Shown here in pieces: positions 15,520 to 23,232 of a stretch of DNA of 26,853 nt; the stretch's first letter is position 1, and the number at the start of each line of letters is the position of its first letter. This stretch comes from JAKQDH01 sp029558835 (GTDB lineage Bacteria; Planctomycetota; Phycisphaerae; UBA1845): the NCBI GenBank assembly GCA_035356615.1, contig DAOQSN010000050.1, forward strand, positions 1 to 26,853. Reading direction: 5' to 3'. The notes beneath the pieces were generated by a model. That model saw nothing but the letters and a program-made list of their open reading frames with translations. It was not told the origin of the DNA and made no database searches. The translations under genes were made by a program, and so were the position numbers.

Positions 15520-16113
15520 GGTGACGCCTCCTCTCCGCAAGCGCTTGATGACGCCCTTGGCTGCCGAATCGGTCCTTAAGAGTTGCCCTCCGGGGCAATC
15601 GCCTGCCGGCGCCGAACCCGCATACCCCCCGCGTCGCGGCACGGTCTTTGCCCAGAGCAGATACTCCAACATACTCCACGCAAACTGTCCGGTCCAGGGG
15701 ACAGAGACGCGCCGTGCGGTCGCCGGTTGCGTATCTCCCGGTGTGGGCTGCACTTACCGGCGTGTTGTGGTAGTGTTTTCCCCTGGTGCAGGTGGGCCCG
15801 CGGCGGGCTTGTGAAACGTGGTGCCTTCGGTCGGTCGATCGGCCGGTTGGCTGCGGAACAGCAGCGGGTACCCAGCCGCTGAGCTGTGGCAGCCGCCCGC
15901 CACGGGGACGCCGGGCGAACGCCTGAGCCCGTAGAGCCGGGCCGCGGCGACCCGCCCCTCCGCCACTATCTCCCCTGCGTGGCGCGAGCCCCCTGCGTTG
16001 GGCCCGAGTTGACGCTGGCACAGGCCAAGGGTCAAGCCCCAGCCAGCCTGTCTGCGCAACGTGTCCTATCCTCGCCCTGCAGCCTGGTGGAGGCAACGCA
16101 GCATGCGCGTTGA
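15520..16113. other. Intergenic region, no gene supported
   Basis: About 590 bases lie between two minus-strand genes. Short open frames on both strands lack motifs and ribosome binding sites. Apart from the ribosome binding site at 15527-15536 for the downstream lipoprotein, I see no convincing promoter, terminator or repeat. Confidence 0.5.
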
Positions 16114-18390
16114 TCAGGCCTCAAGGTTCACGTGCACAAGACTCTCGCTAAACTCCGAGAAGTTGGTCGGGTACTTGTGCGGGGCATTCTCAAAACGGCG
16201 GTACAAGTCGTACGGGTCAAGCTCCAAGCGTGTCAGCGGTATGACCCTGTACTCGCGCCGGACAAGGTCCCTGAGCAAACTCTTTTCCGCGTCGCTGAAT
16301 TCGTCCTTAAGGGTGGCGAAGGCAAGGTAGGGACGGACCTCAAACCTGTCGGCTAGCTCAGTGACCTTCCTCATCTTCTCTTCCTCGTAATCGACGAAGC
16401 TCTTGGCCTCGCCCAAGACGAGCTCATACGCGCCTCCCGGGGGGCCCATTACCACGAAGCAGTAGTCCAACTCGGACTCGACGGACCCGTCGCTCCTGCA
16501 AAGCTCGACTCCGCTCACGTAGCCGCGCTGCCACCGATTAGCCAGCGCATTGAGACGCCAGAGTGCAAGAATCACGCCCACACTCCCGTCGGCCGAGTTA
16601 GGCACGCGGAACAGCCCATCGGCCTTGTACTGCCACTCCTTTGCGCGTGCGAAATCGACACGCTGGCGGTTGAAACAGTACCGGCACGTGTACTCCTCGT
16701 CGAACTCGCTCACATGATACCAGTCCTCTCGGAAGCACGACTCGCACCGCAGTGTAAGCCCAGGCCTAATGACCCGCCGATCAAGCAGGAAGTCAAAGAC
16801 ACCCGTGAAGTTCTCGGCGAGAGAGTCACGCGCAATCCAGAGCAACCTGTACAGATCCTCCCGCCAGTTCCTTCCGTAGTGGTCCGTTGCGGTTGACATC
16901 ACGATGTCACGAATGTTCCCCTTCGTTAGTTTGCAGTCAGGATCGTTGAGCTTGGTAATGACCTCGCGAACACCACGCATCTTGAGAACGCGGCAATCGA
17001 ACTCAAGCGTACCCATCTTGCGAATAATGCGCTCGGCACACCTTCCCGGCAGACTCTGTCTTGCCCTCAAACCCGTCACTTCCTCCAGTACAGTGCTGAC
17101 AACGTCGAAGGTCCGCACTGGAAAGAAGCACGCCCTCTCGTGCACACAGTCCTCCAAAGCCACAAGCCCATTATCCGTCAGCCTCAGCGTACCGTCGGAT
17201 GCCATGTGCCGGTGAAGCAGTTTCTCCATTCCGCGGGCCCTCGGAAGGCGGCATATCCAGTCGTCTGTGGTATGCGGGTTGGAAATCGAGACCTCGACTG
17301 CCCAGCGGTGCCTCATTGGGGGAGCGTCGCGTTCAAGATACGGCGGCGGGATCATCTTGACGGGTGTCAGGGTCTCCCCTTCGAACAGGGTGGTCTCTTC
17401 TGCCCTCGCCGCCTCAAGTCTGGCCGCGTGAATGTCACCAAGGTACCGGGGAATCGATACACCGAAGCGAGGACTCCAGTCCCGAAAGGCAAGAGGCCCG
17501 ATTCCGAGGGTCTTAACCCATTCGCAAACGGACTTGAATTGGTCGTCGGGAACGCTGGGGGCCTTTTGAAGGTCGGCGTGATTATCCACGTTCATGATGT
17601 GGTAATGACCCGCCTTGACGATTCTCTCGAGCATCGGGCGCTGCTTCTGGTAGTGCGTCACCGGAAGGAACCAGACGTCACGTCCCGCTGCCCGGATGTT
17701 CCAGAACTCGATGAGGTCACCAAGGTTGCAGGGGTCTCCCAGGTAGGCAATATGGCTGGAGGAATTTCCGAACCCACCATAAGCGCGAATGCCATACGTG
17801 GTAGCGTTGATTGGAAAGACCCACTTCCCGTAGTCGACGCCCTCTTTGTCTGGGTCAAACGCGACCTCAGTTGCAAGAGCAAGCTCCTTGTACGCGGCGC
17901 GGACATCCACGCCCATGTCATGCAGCCCGGAAAGGTCGCCAAACACGAATGAGGCGTAAGGGACCCACGCCGGCGGCACGTCGGTCGCGAGGGCAGCGGG
18001 ACTCGGCTTAGTGCCTCCGCGCAGCTCGTTTTCATGGATATGCCAGAGGACGGGCCCTATGCCGAAACCAAGATTCAAACGACGCGCCCCTGGGCGATCC
18101 TCCCTCTCGCACACCAGTTCTCCTTCTGCAGCAATACGGTCCTTGAAGTCATTCGGCAGTGGGTCGGGCAACGCACTATTGGTGAGATCGACAAGGTAGT
18201 CTGGGTCGAAGGTTGTCAGAAGACCGACCCGGCACTCGTCAGGGCTCGTAGGCACGATGGGGTTGTAGATTCCGCCCCAGAGAACACTGTTGATAGAGAC
18301 AGCCTTCAGGGCGGCCCGCATATCGTCCGCGCAGACCATGAACGCATAGCGAACCGGACGAAGGCGCTCAGCGACACTAAGTGCCTCCAT
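16114..18390 (-). CDS. Unrecognised large protein with zinc-ribbon-like and PD-(D/E)xK-like motifs
   Basis: The ATG at 18390, with GGAAGGA eight bases upstream, gives a 758-residue soluble protein that I cannot assign to a named family. The N-terminal part contains a distinctive WGGIYNPIVP segment and, at about 215-240, LGDPCNLGDLIEFWNIRAAG. Four cysteines form CxxC-x16-CxxC (549, 552, 569, 572), a probable zinc ribbon. Near the C-terminus, ESELDYCFVV (Asp642) is followed by ELVLGEAKSF (Glu661, Lys663). This D...ExK arrangement, on predicted strands and followed by a helix, is typical of PD-(D/E)xK nucleases. Codon third positions are much richer in A/T than in neighbouring genes (about a third of the first 60 codons end in A or T), which fits horizontal acquisition. 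No partner genes are adjacent. A DNA-targeting defence or restriction role is a reasonable inference but unproven. Confidence 0.7.
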   Translation of the reverse strand: MEALSVAERLRPVRYAFMVCADDMRAALKAVSINSVLWGGIYNPIVPTSPDECRVGLLTTFDPDYLVDLTNSALPDPLPNDFKDRIAAEGELVCEREDRPGARRLNLGFGIGPVLWHIHENELRGGTKPSPAALATDVPPAWVPYASFVFGDLSGLHDMGVDVRAAYKELALATEVAFDPDKEGVDYGKWVFPINATTYGIRAYGGFGNSSSHIAYLGDPCNLGDLIEFWNIRAAGRDVWFLPVTHYQKQRPMLERIVKAGHYHIMNVDNHADLQKAPSVPDDQFKSVCEWVKTLGIGPLAFRDWSPRFGVSIPRYLGDIHAARLEAARAEETTLFEGETLTPVKMIPPPYLERDAPPMRHRWAVEVSISNPHTTDDWICRLPRARGMEKLLHRHMASDGTLRLTDNGLVALEDCVHERACFFPVRTFDVVSTVLEEVTGLRARQSLPGRCAERIIRKMGTLEFDCRVLKMRGVREVITKLNDPDCKLTKGNIRDIVMSTATDHYGRNWREDLYRLLWIARDSLAENFTGVFDFLLDRRVIRPGLTLRCESCFREDWYHVSEFDEEYTCRYCFNRQRVDFARAKEWQYKADGLFRVPNSADGSVGVILALWRLNALANRWQRGYVSGVELCRSDGSVESELDYCFVVMGPPGGAYELVLGEAKSFVDYEEEKMRKVTELADRFEVRPYLAFATLKDEFSDAEKSLLRDLVRREYRVIPLTRLELDPYDLYRRFENAPHKYPTNFSEFSESLVHVNLEA

Positions 18391-18704
18391 GATTGGTGTC
18401 CTTCCTGCTGCTCAAACTGAGCGGTCCATACACCGAGGCGTTCAGCATCTCGGGCGCCCATTCTGGCTTGACGACCATTCGCAGCGCAGGGGAGCACCCG
18501 AAGATGCGCGGGATCCGGCAGCAGAGTAACGCCTCCGCAGCCAGGCGTCCAGCGGTCGCCCGGGGGAGGAGCGTTGCGAGAACCCGTGGCGTCCGCTACG
18601 CGCTGCACTCCCCTGCCCATTGTGGTACCGTCTCCCGCGGACGTACGCTGGGGACCAGGGTGGGCTGGTAAGGCAGCGGTTCCTCTGCCGAGGAGATGGG
18701 CGGC
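18391..18704. other. Intergenic region between divergent genes
   Basis: About 310 bases separate the minus-strand unknown gene from the plus-strand permease gene, so both promoters should lie here. The AGGAAGGA (minus) and GAGGAG (plus) ribosome binding sites are clear. I could not place promoter hexamers with confidence and saw no repeat. Confidence 0.5.
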
Positions 18705-20342
18705 GTGAGTTTGCGGGCTTTAGGCATAACGATGCTGGTGGCCGGATGGGCGATCTTTGTCCTGGCGCTGTTGTGGCCCAGCGCGGCGCTGGTGGGTCGC
18801 TGCGTCACGCAGCCGGCGCCGCATCCCAGGTCGCACACCGCGCCGCAACCCGCGCCGGCCACGGCCGTGACTACGCCCAACGCGCTGACCACCCCCACCG
18901 CCGACGTCGGTGCACCGTCCTGGTGGCACCGGTTGCGGCCGGCGATCGCGGGACCGACGGACGGGTTTGCTTTCTCGGGACGCCAACTCGGACTGCTGGC
19001 CCGTAGCGTTGTCCTGGCGGCCGGCGCTACGATCGTAGCGTTGCTGCTGGCGTTGCCGGGCGCGTACGCGGTCGGCCGAGCGGGCCGGCTGCAGGAGCGG
19101 CCGCTGATCGCTGCACTGCTGGTGGCGGCCCTGTTGTTTCCACCGATGGTCTACACGTTCGGCTGGCAGCGCGTGTTGCCCGGGCTGCTCCGCGGGCATT
19201 TCTGCTGCGTGGGGGTGTGGGCGCTATGGGGTTGGCCGATTCCCGCGCTCGTCATCGGCACCGGCTGGCGACGCCGCGGGAAGGCCGTCATCGAGGCGGC
19301 GCTGCTCAACACCACGCCCACCGCGGCTTGGCTGCGCGTGGTGCTGCCGGTGTTGTTGCGTTACGTCGTGCTCAGCGCGCTGATCCTGTTTCTGCTGTAC
19401 CTGGGCGACTATGGCGTGCCGCACGCCTGCGGCCTGCGTGTCTATGCCACCGAGCTACTCGGCTGGGCGCAGAACTCCGCGCTCACCATCGACACCGCCT
19501 GGGCTTCGATCCCGCCGGCCGTGGTGACGCTGCTGGTCTGGTTCCTGCTGACGCGCGTCTGGCGACGCTGCGCGGGCGACGAGGATGCAGGGGGAGCGGT
19601 CAGCCACGAGCCGGCGCGTTCGGGGGCACTACTCGGGCTGGCTGTGGCCGGCTGCATCGTGTCGTTTGTCGTTCCGCTGGTGGCGTTGGCGGCGCATCTT
19701 TCGTCGGCCGCAGCTCTGCTGGAGGCGTCTCGGGTGTATGGAACGGAACTGGCGTGGTCCGCGGGGCTGGCCGCCCTGGGCGGAGTGCTGGCGGTGCTAA
19801 TGGGGGTAGCCGTGGCCGGCACGCCGCGCGGTGGGATGGTTGCGTTGAGTTGGGCGGTGCTGCTGGGGGCGTTGCCGGGGGCGTTGGTCGGCTCGGCCCT
19901 GATCGCCGCGTATCACGCTGTGCCGCCCGTGTACGATCACTGGCCCATCCTGACCATCGCCTTCGTGGCACGGTTTGGCTGGGTGGGGATTCTGGTGGCG
20001 TGGCTGGCCGCGGCGTCGGTACCGGCGGAATTGGCCGAGCAGGCCCGTAGCGACGGGGCGGGGCCGCTGGCGCTGCTGCTGCATCTGCATGTGCCGATGT
20101 ACTGGCCGACGCTGCTGGCAGGCAGCGCGGTGGTGGCCGCCCTGGCCCTCGGCGACATCGCCACGTCCACGCTGGTGGCCATCCCCTCCGTTCGGCTCGT
20201 CGCGCACGTCATCATCGAGAAGTTCCACCGGCTCGAAGACGACATGCTGATCGCGCTGAGCCTGTGGCTGGTGTGTATCACGCTGCCGGTGGTGGCCGCG
20301 CTTGCGGGGGCCCTGCGCCGGAGGCGCCTGACAGATAGGTAG
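18705..20342 (+). CDS. ABC transporter permease with two fused membrane domains (FbpB/ThiP type)
   Basis: This is a 545-residue, very hydrophobic protein with about 12 predicted membrane spans in two halves, the layout of ferric-iron/thiamine/spermidine-type permeases that carry two BPD_transp_1 domains. Each half has an EAA-like cytoplasmic loop for docking the ATPase: EAALLNTTPTAAWLRVVLPVLL in the first half, and AEQARSDGAGPLALLLHLHVP in the second. I start at the GTG at 18705 because GAGGAG (18690-18695) is nine bases upstream; the ATG at 18696 abuts that sequence directly. A segment at about residues 40-75 is Pro/Ala/Thr-rich and lies between the first two membrane spans. Neither an ATPase nor a binding-protein gene is next to it, so the substrate is unknown and its partners must be encoded elsewhere. 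Confidence 0.85.
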   Translation: MSLRALGITMLVAGWAIFVLALLWPSAALVGRCVTQPAPHPRSHTAPQPAPATAVTTPNALTTPTADVGAPSWWHRLRPAIAGPTDGFAFSGRQLGLLARSVVLAAGATIVALLLALPGAYAVGRAGRLQERPLIAALLVAALLFPPMVYTFGWQRVLPGLLRGHFCCVGVWALWGWPIPALVIGTGWRRRGKAVIEAALLNTTPTAAWLRVVLPVLLRYVVLSALILFLLYLGDYGVPHACGLRVYATELLGWAQNSALTIDTAWASIPPAVVTLLVWFLLTRVWRRCAGDEDAGGAVSHEPARSGALLGLAVAGCIVSFVVPLVALAAHLSSAAALLEASRVYGTELAWSAGLAALGGVLAVLMGVAVAGTPRGGMVALSWAVLLGALPGALVGSALIAAYHAVPPVYDHWPILTIAFVARFGWVGILVAWLAAASVPAELAEQARSDGAGPLALLLHLHVPMYWPTLLAGSAVVAALALGDIATSTLVAIPSVRLVAHVIIEKFHRLEDDMLIALSLWLVCITLPVVAALAGALRRRRLTDR

Positions 20343-20362
20343 CGTCCGCCATCGGGGCTGGA

Positions 20363-20403
20363 ACGGGGAATAGCGAAGTGCGAAGAGCGAATAGCGAATG
20401 AAG
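20363..20403. repeat. Degenerate GAATAGC/GAAGTGC-like short tandem repeat
   Basis: Units such as GAATAGCGAAGTGCGAAGAG and GAATAGCGAAT follow each other with slight variation. The reverse-complement equivalent is at about 116-142. A looser relative, GAATGCAGAA repeated twice, lies at 21419-21443. Such tracts recur in the spacers of this window. Confidence 0.5.
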
Positions 20404-20761
20404 GATCTGACGGAGACGTCGGCTGGGGGCGGGAGGCGTGGACGCTTCGGGGCGCCGTCCATGACTACGTCCCCCGCGGGGGCGGCGCTACTGCGCGGGG
20501 CGACCCTATCGCGGGGTAAACGTCGCCGCCGTGCGGTGGGCATCGCCATCCTGGGGTGGGCAGCGCCGGCCGCAGCGATCGGCCGTCCGCTCCAAGCCGC
20601 CACCCTTGCGGCGGCCCCCGGGGGCCGGCCGCACCCAGCCCCACTTTCTCTTTTTGCCGGGCCCAATTAGGATGGCCGCCCGTCAGGGAGGGGTGTCGCC
20701 GGTAGCGGTCCGCGTCGGCGGAGGCTGCCGGGGCACTCAGGGCGGGATGGCTTCGCCGGTG

Positions 20762-20777
20762 CGCAGACCGGTCTGCG
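20762..20777. promoter_or_regulatory. Perfect 16-bp palindrome overlapping the adk leader
   Basis: CGCAGACC (20762-20769) and GGTCTGCG (20770-20777) form an uninterrupted perfect palindrome that runs into the GGAGG ribosome binding site. It could be a repressor operator or an RNA hairpin masking the ribosome binding site; no factor can be named. Confidence 0.35.
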
Positions 20778-20789
20778 GAGGAAACGCCG

Positions 20790-21404
20790 ATGAACGTGAA
20801 GAAGAAAGATCTTTACCCCGCGGTACTGATGTTCGGGGGGCCAGGCTCGGGCAAGGGCACCCAGGGAGCGGTGCTGGGGAGTATGCCGAACCTGGTCCAC
20901 CTGGCCATGGGCGACATCTTCCGCGGCCTCGATAAGCAGACGCCGTTGGGCAAGGAGTTCCTTTCCTACTCGACCCAGGGGCTGCTGGTGCCCGACGAGC
21001 TGACCGTCCGGGTGTTTCAGCAGCACGTCGAGGACAAGATTCAGGCGGGCAAGATCGACCCGGGCTATCACACGCTCATCCTGGACGGCATTCCGCGCAC
21101 CGTCCGCCAGGTCGAGCTGCTCAAGGACGTGGTGGACGCGAAGCGGATCGTGCACCTGGTCATGGAGGATACGGACGCGCTGGTGGCCCGGCTCAGCGCC
21201 CGGGCGGCCAAGTCCGGCCGGCCCGACGACGCCAACGTCGAGGTCATCCGCAAACGCATCGAGGTCTACGAACGCGAGACCGCCCCGGTGCTCGAGGCCT
21301 ATCCCAAGCGCCTCATCGCCCGCGTCAACGGCGACCAGCCGCCGCTGGCGGTGCTCCGCGACGTCGCGGAGGGCCTCGTGGGGTTTGTGTCACCGAAGAT
21401 CTGA
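20790..21404 (+). CDS. adk: Adenylate kinase / nucleoside monophosphate kinase
   Basis: The ATG at 20790 follows GGAGGAAA at a good distance. The 204-residue cytoplasmic enzyme should convert ATP plus AMP to two ADP. It has the P-loop GGPGSGKGTQ (residues 16-25), the AMP-site region MGDIFRGL, the DGIPRT motif from Asp99 to Arg103 (DGFPRT in most adenylate kinases) and the late block RxAKSGRPDDANVEVIRKRI. The LID is short and has no zinc-binding cysteines. The slightly unusual motifs mean a related UMP/CMP-type kinase cannot be fully excluded, but adenylate kinase is the best call. It is followed by the RAYT gene and is probably not in an operon with it. Confidence 0.85.
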   Translation: MNVKKKDLYPAVLMFGGPGSGKGTQGAVLGSMPNLVHLAMGDIFRGLDKQTPLGKEFLSYSTQGLLVPDELTVRVFQQHVEDKIQAGKIDPGYHTLILDGIPRTVRQVELLKDVVDAKRIVHLVMEDTDALVARLSARAAKSGRPDDANVEVIRKRIEVYERETAPVLEAYPKRLIARVNGDQPPLAVLRDVAEGLVGFVSPKI

Positions 21405-21460
21405 GCGCGTTGGAATTCAGAATGCAGAAGGGAGAATGCAGAAAGAGGACTCGCGTCCGC

Positions 21461-21492
21461 CGGGTGCCATGCTCTCGCGCAGCGTGAGCATG
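21461..21492 (-). repeat. REP-like palindrome, inverted copy upstream of the RAYT gene
   Basis: On the minus strand this reads CATGCTCACGCTGCGCGAG, then AGCATGGCACCCG. It matches the tandem copies at 22161-22271 over 32 bases (one change from the first unit). CATGCTC and GAGCATG form the outer stem. With the downstream copies it brackets the transposase gene in opposite orientation. Confidence 0.85.
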
Positions 21493-21531
21493 TTCTCTCG
21501 GCTTTGGTGAGGCCAACGAGAAGGGTTCGCT

Positions 21532-22140
21532 GTGTCGGGGTCAAGCTCAGTTGCAGCCCCGTCGCCCCGCAAGAGCTGTCATCGTGAAAACACGCCGGGC
21601 CACGCCCACGCGCTGACCTTCTCGTGTTTCCACCGACAGGCTTTCCTGACGCGGGAGCGCACCTGCCGCTGGTTCGTCGACGCCCTGGCGGCCACGCGCG
21701 ACAAGCATGGATTTGACCTCTGGGCCTTTGTCATCATGCCCGAGCACGTTCATGTTCTGATCCGTCCGCTGCGCGACGTTTATTCGATCAGCGCCATCCT
21801 GGCCAGTCTGAAACTGCGCGTCTCGCGCCGCGCCGAGCGCTACGTCCGCGAGTGCGCTCCGCGTTTTCTGGACCAGATGACGGATGTGCAACCCAACGGT
21901 CAACGGTGTGTGCGTTTCTGGCAGCGTGGCGGCGGTTACGATCGGAACCTGTCGTCGCTGCGGTACGTATGGGAGATGATCGATTACATTCACGGCAACC
22001 CGCTGCGCCGGGGGCTGTGCGCGCATCCGGCGGATTGGCTCTGGTCGAGCGCGCGGTATTATGAAGATCGTGCCGCGGGACCGCTGCGCCTGGACTTAGA
22101 CTCGCTGCCCCCGGACCCACGACCGCCCCTACGCCTATAA
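21532..22140 (+). CDS. REP-associated tyrosine (Y1, IS200-like) transposase, RAYT
   Basis: The GTG at 21532 with AAGGG six bases upstream gives a 202-residue HUH endonuclease-type protein. The metal-binding HUH motif is MPEHVHVLI (His72 and His74). The likely nucleophile is Tyr152 in WEMIDYIHGNPLRRGL, followed by the family-typical PADWLWSSARYY. Length and motifs fit COG1943 REP-associated transposases, which nick single-stranded DNA at short palindromic repeats instead of moving as classical insertion sequences. Here an inverted REP copy lies 40 bases upstream and three tandem copies lie just downstream, so enzyme and presumed substrates form one unit. The frame is intact, so activity is possible. 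Confidence 0.88.
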   Translation: MSGSSSVAAPSPRKSCHRENTPGHAHALTFSCFHRQAFLTRERTCRWFVDALAATRDKHGFDLWAFVIMPEHVHVLIRPLRDVYSISAILASLKLRVSRRAERYVRECAPRFLDQMTDVQPNGQRCVRFWQRGGGYDRNLSSLRYVWEMIDYIHGNPLRRGLCAHPADWLWSSARYYEDRAAGPLRLDLDSLPPDPRPPLRL

Positions 22141-22160
22141 CGGAGCGGGTACGCGAAGAA

Positions 22161-22271
22161 CATGCTTACGCTGCGCGAGAGCATGGCACCCGACAGACAT
22201 GCTCACGCTGCGCGAGAGCATGGCACCCGACAGACATGCTCACGCTGCGCGAGAGCATGGCACCCGCCATG
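22161..22271 (+). repeat. Three tandem 37-bp REP-like palindromes
   Basis: Units start at 22161, 22198 and 22235, each CATGCT(C/T)ACGCTGCGCGAG followed by AGCATGGCACCCGACAGA; the last unit diverges in its final five bases. Each can fold as a hairpin with a 7-bp CATGCTC/GAGCATG stem (the first unit has one mismatch). They lie between the RAYT stop codon and the polyprenyl synthase ribosome binding site. Confidence 0.9.
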
Positions 22272-22302
22272 GCAGCCGGCGGTTGGTGCAGGTGAGGTGA
22301 TT

Positions 22303-23232
22303 ATGGCAGCGCAGTCTTGCGATTCGGTGCCCGAACAGGGCGGTGAACCCGGGGTTGCGTTGCGCGCCCGGTTGGCTGACTTCACCAAGACGTTCGATCG
22401 GCATCTCGACGAGTTCCTGCGACCGGGCAGCGATGTGCCGCCGCAACTGGCCGATGCGATGCGCTATTCGGTGCTGGCGCCGGGCAAGCGGCTGAGGCCC
22501 TACCTGGTGACGCGATGTTGCGAGCTAGTCGGCGGGCGGGCGGAGGATGCTTGGCACGGCGGGGCGGCCATCGAGTGCGTCCATGCCTTCAGCCTCATCC
22601 ACGACGATCTGCCGGCCATGGACAACGACGACCTGCGCCGCGGCCAGCCGACTTGCCACAAGCGGTTCGGCGAGGCGCTGGCCATCCTGGCCGGTGATGC
22701 CCTGCTGGCCTTGGCATTCGAGCTGCTGACGAAGCACACGCCGGATGCAGGCGTGGCGGCCGGGCTGGTGCTCGAACTGGCTCAGGCTACCGGATGGACG
22801 GGCATGATCGGCGGTCAGACGGCCGACGTGCTGGGCGAGACCCAGCCGCCGGAGTTGGCGCGGGTCGCCTACATCCACGCACGGAAGACCGGGTGCCTGC
22901 TGACGGCCGCGTGCCGCCTGGGTGGCCGGCTGGGTGGGGCCGCCGAGGCGACATTAGCGGCCCTCGGGGCCTATGGGCGGGACCTGGGCAGGGCGTTCCA
23001 GATCGCAGATGACATCCTGGACATCACCTCGACCCCGGCCGCGTTGGGCAAGACCGTCGGAAAAGATGCGGCCGCCGGCAAACAAACCTACCCGCGGTGC
23101 GTAGGAGTGGAGGCCAGCCAGGCCGCCGCTCGTTCCGCCGCCCGGGAGGCCATTGCCCACCTGGGAGCCTTCGGCCCCGAAGCGGCTGACCTGCGGGCCC
23201 TGGCAGATTATGCTGTTGATCGAAGTTATTGA
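22303..23232 (+). CDS. ispA: Polyprenyl (farnesyl/geranylgeranyl) diphosphate synthase
   Basis: The ATG at 22303, preceded by AGGTGAGGTG, gives a 309-residue all-helical cytoplasmic enzyme that condenses isopentenyl diphosphate with allylic diphosphates. The substrate-binding motif LAPGKRLRPYLV is followed by the first aspartate-rich motif HDDLPAMDNDDLRRG (Asp101, Asp102, Asp107) and the second, ADDILD (Asp236, Asp237, Asp240). Phe lies five residues before the first motif, where short-chain bacterial farnesyl synthases have an aromatic residue, so a C15 (or C20) product is likely. The reading frame extends upstream through the REP repeats, but that part is not protein-like. Its nearest neighbour, DXS, makes the first precursor of the same pathway. 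Confidence 0.9.
   Translation: MAAQSCDSVPEQGGEPGVALRARLADFTKTFDRHLDEFLRPGSDVPPQLADAMRYSVLAPGKRLRPYLVTRCCELVGGRAEDAWHGGAAIECVHAFSLIHDDLPAMDNDDLRRGQPTCHKRFGEALAILAGDALLALAFELLTKHTPDAGVAAGLVLELAQATGWTGMIGGQTADVLGETQPPELARVAYIHARKTGCLLTAACRLGGRLGGAAEATLAALGAYGRDLGRAFQIADDILDITSTPAALGKTVGKDAAAGKQTYPRCVGVEASQAAARSAAREAIAHLGAFGPEAADLRALADYAVDRSY

Larger units (their letters stand above)
20343..20789. other. Intergenic region upstream of adk with simple repeats and palindromes
   Basis: This 447-bp gap contains degenerate GAATAGC-like units (20363-20403), a GC palindrome GGCCCCC/GGGGGCC (20613-20626) followed after a short gap by a T-rich tract (TTTCTCTTTTT), and a 16-bp palindrome just before the adk ribosome binding site. 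An open frame from 20398 begins inside the simple repeat and looks noncoding. Confidence 0.5.

Noticed and set aside
15754..16059. A 101-codon minus-strand open frame between the lipoprotein and the zinc-ribbon protein
   Set aside because: No ribosome binding site, no motif, and composition like surrounding noncoding DNA.
20398..20670. A 90-codon plus-strand open frame before adk
   Set aside because: It starts inside a simple repeat, has no ribosome binding site and crosses a GC palindrome.
22161..22271. Possible CRISPR array because of three regularly spaced repeats
   Set aside because: The 37-bp units are directly contiguous with no unique spacers, and the same palindrome occurs inverted upstream of a RAYT gene.
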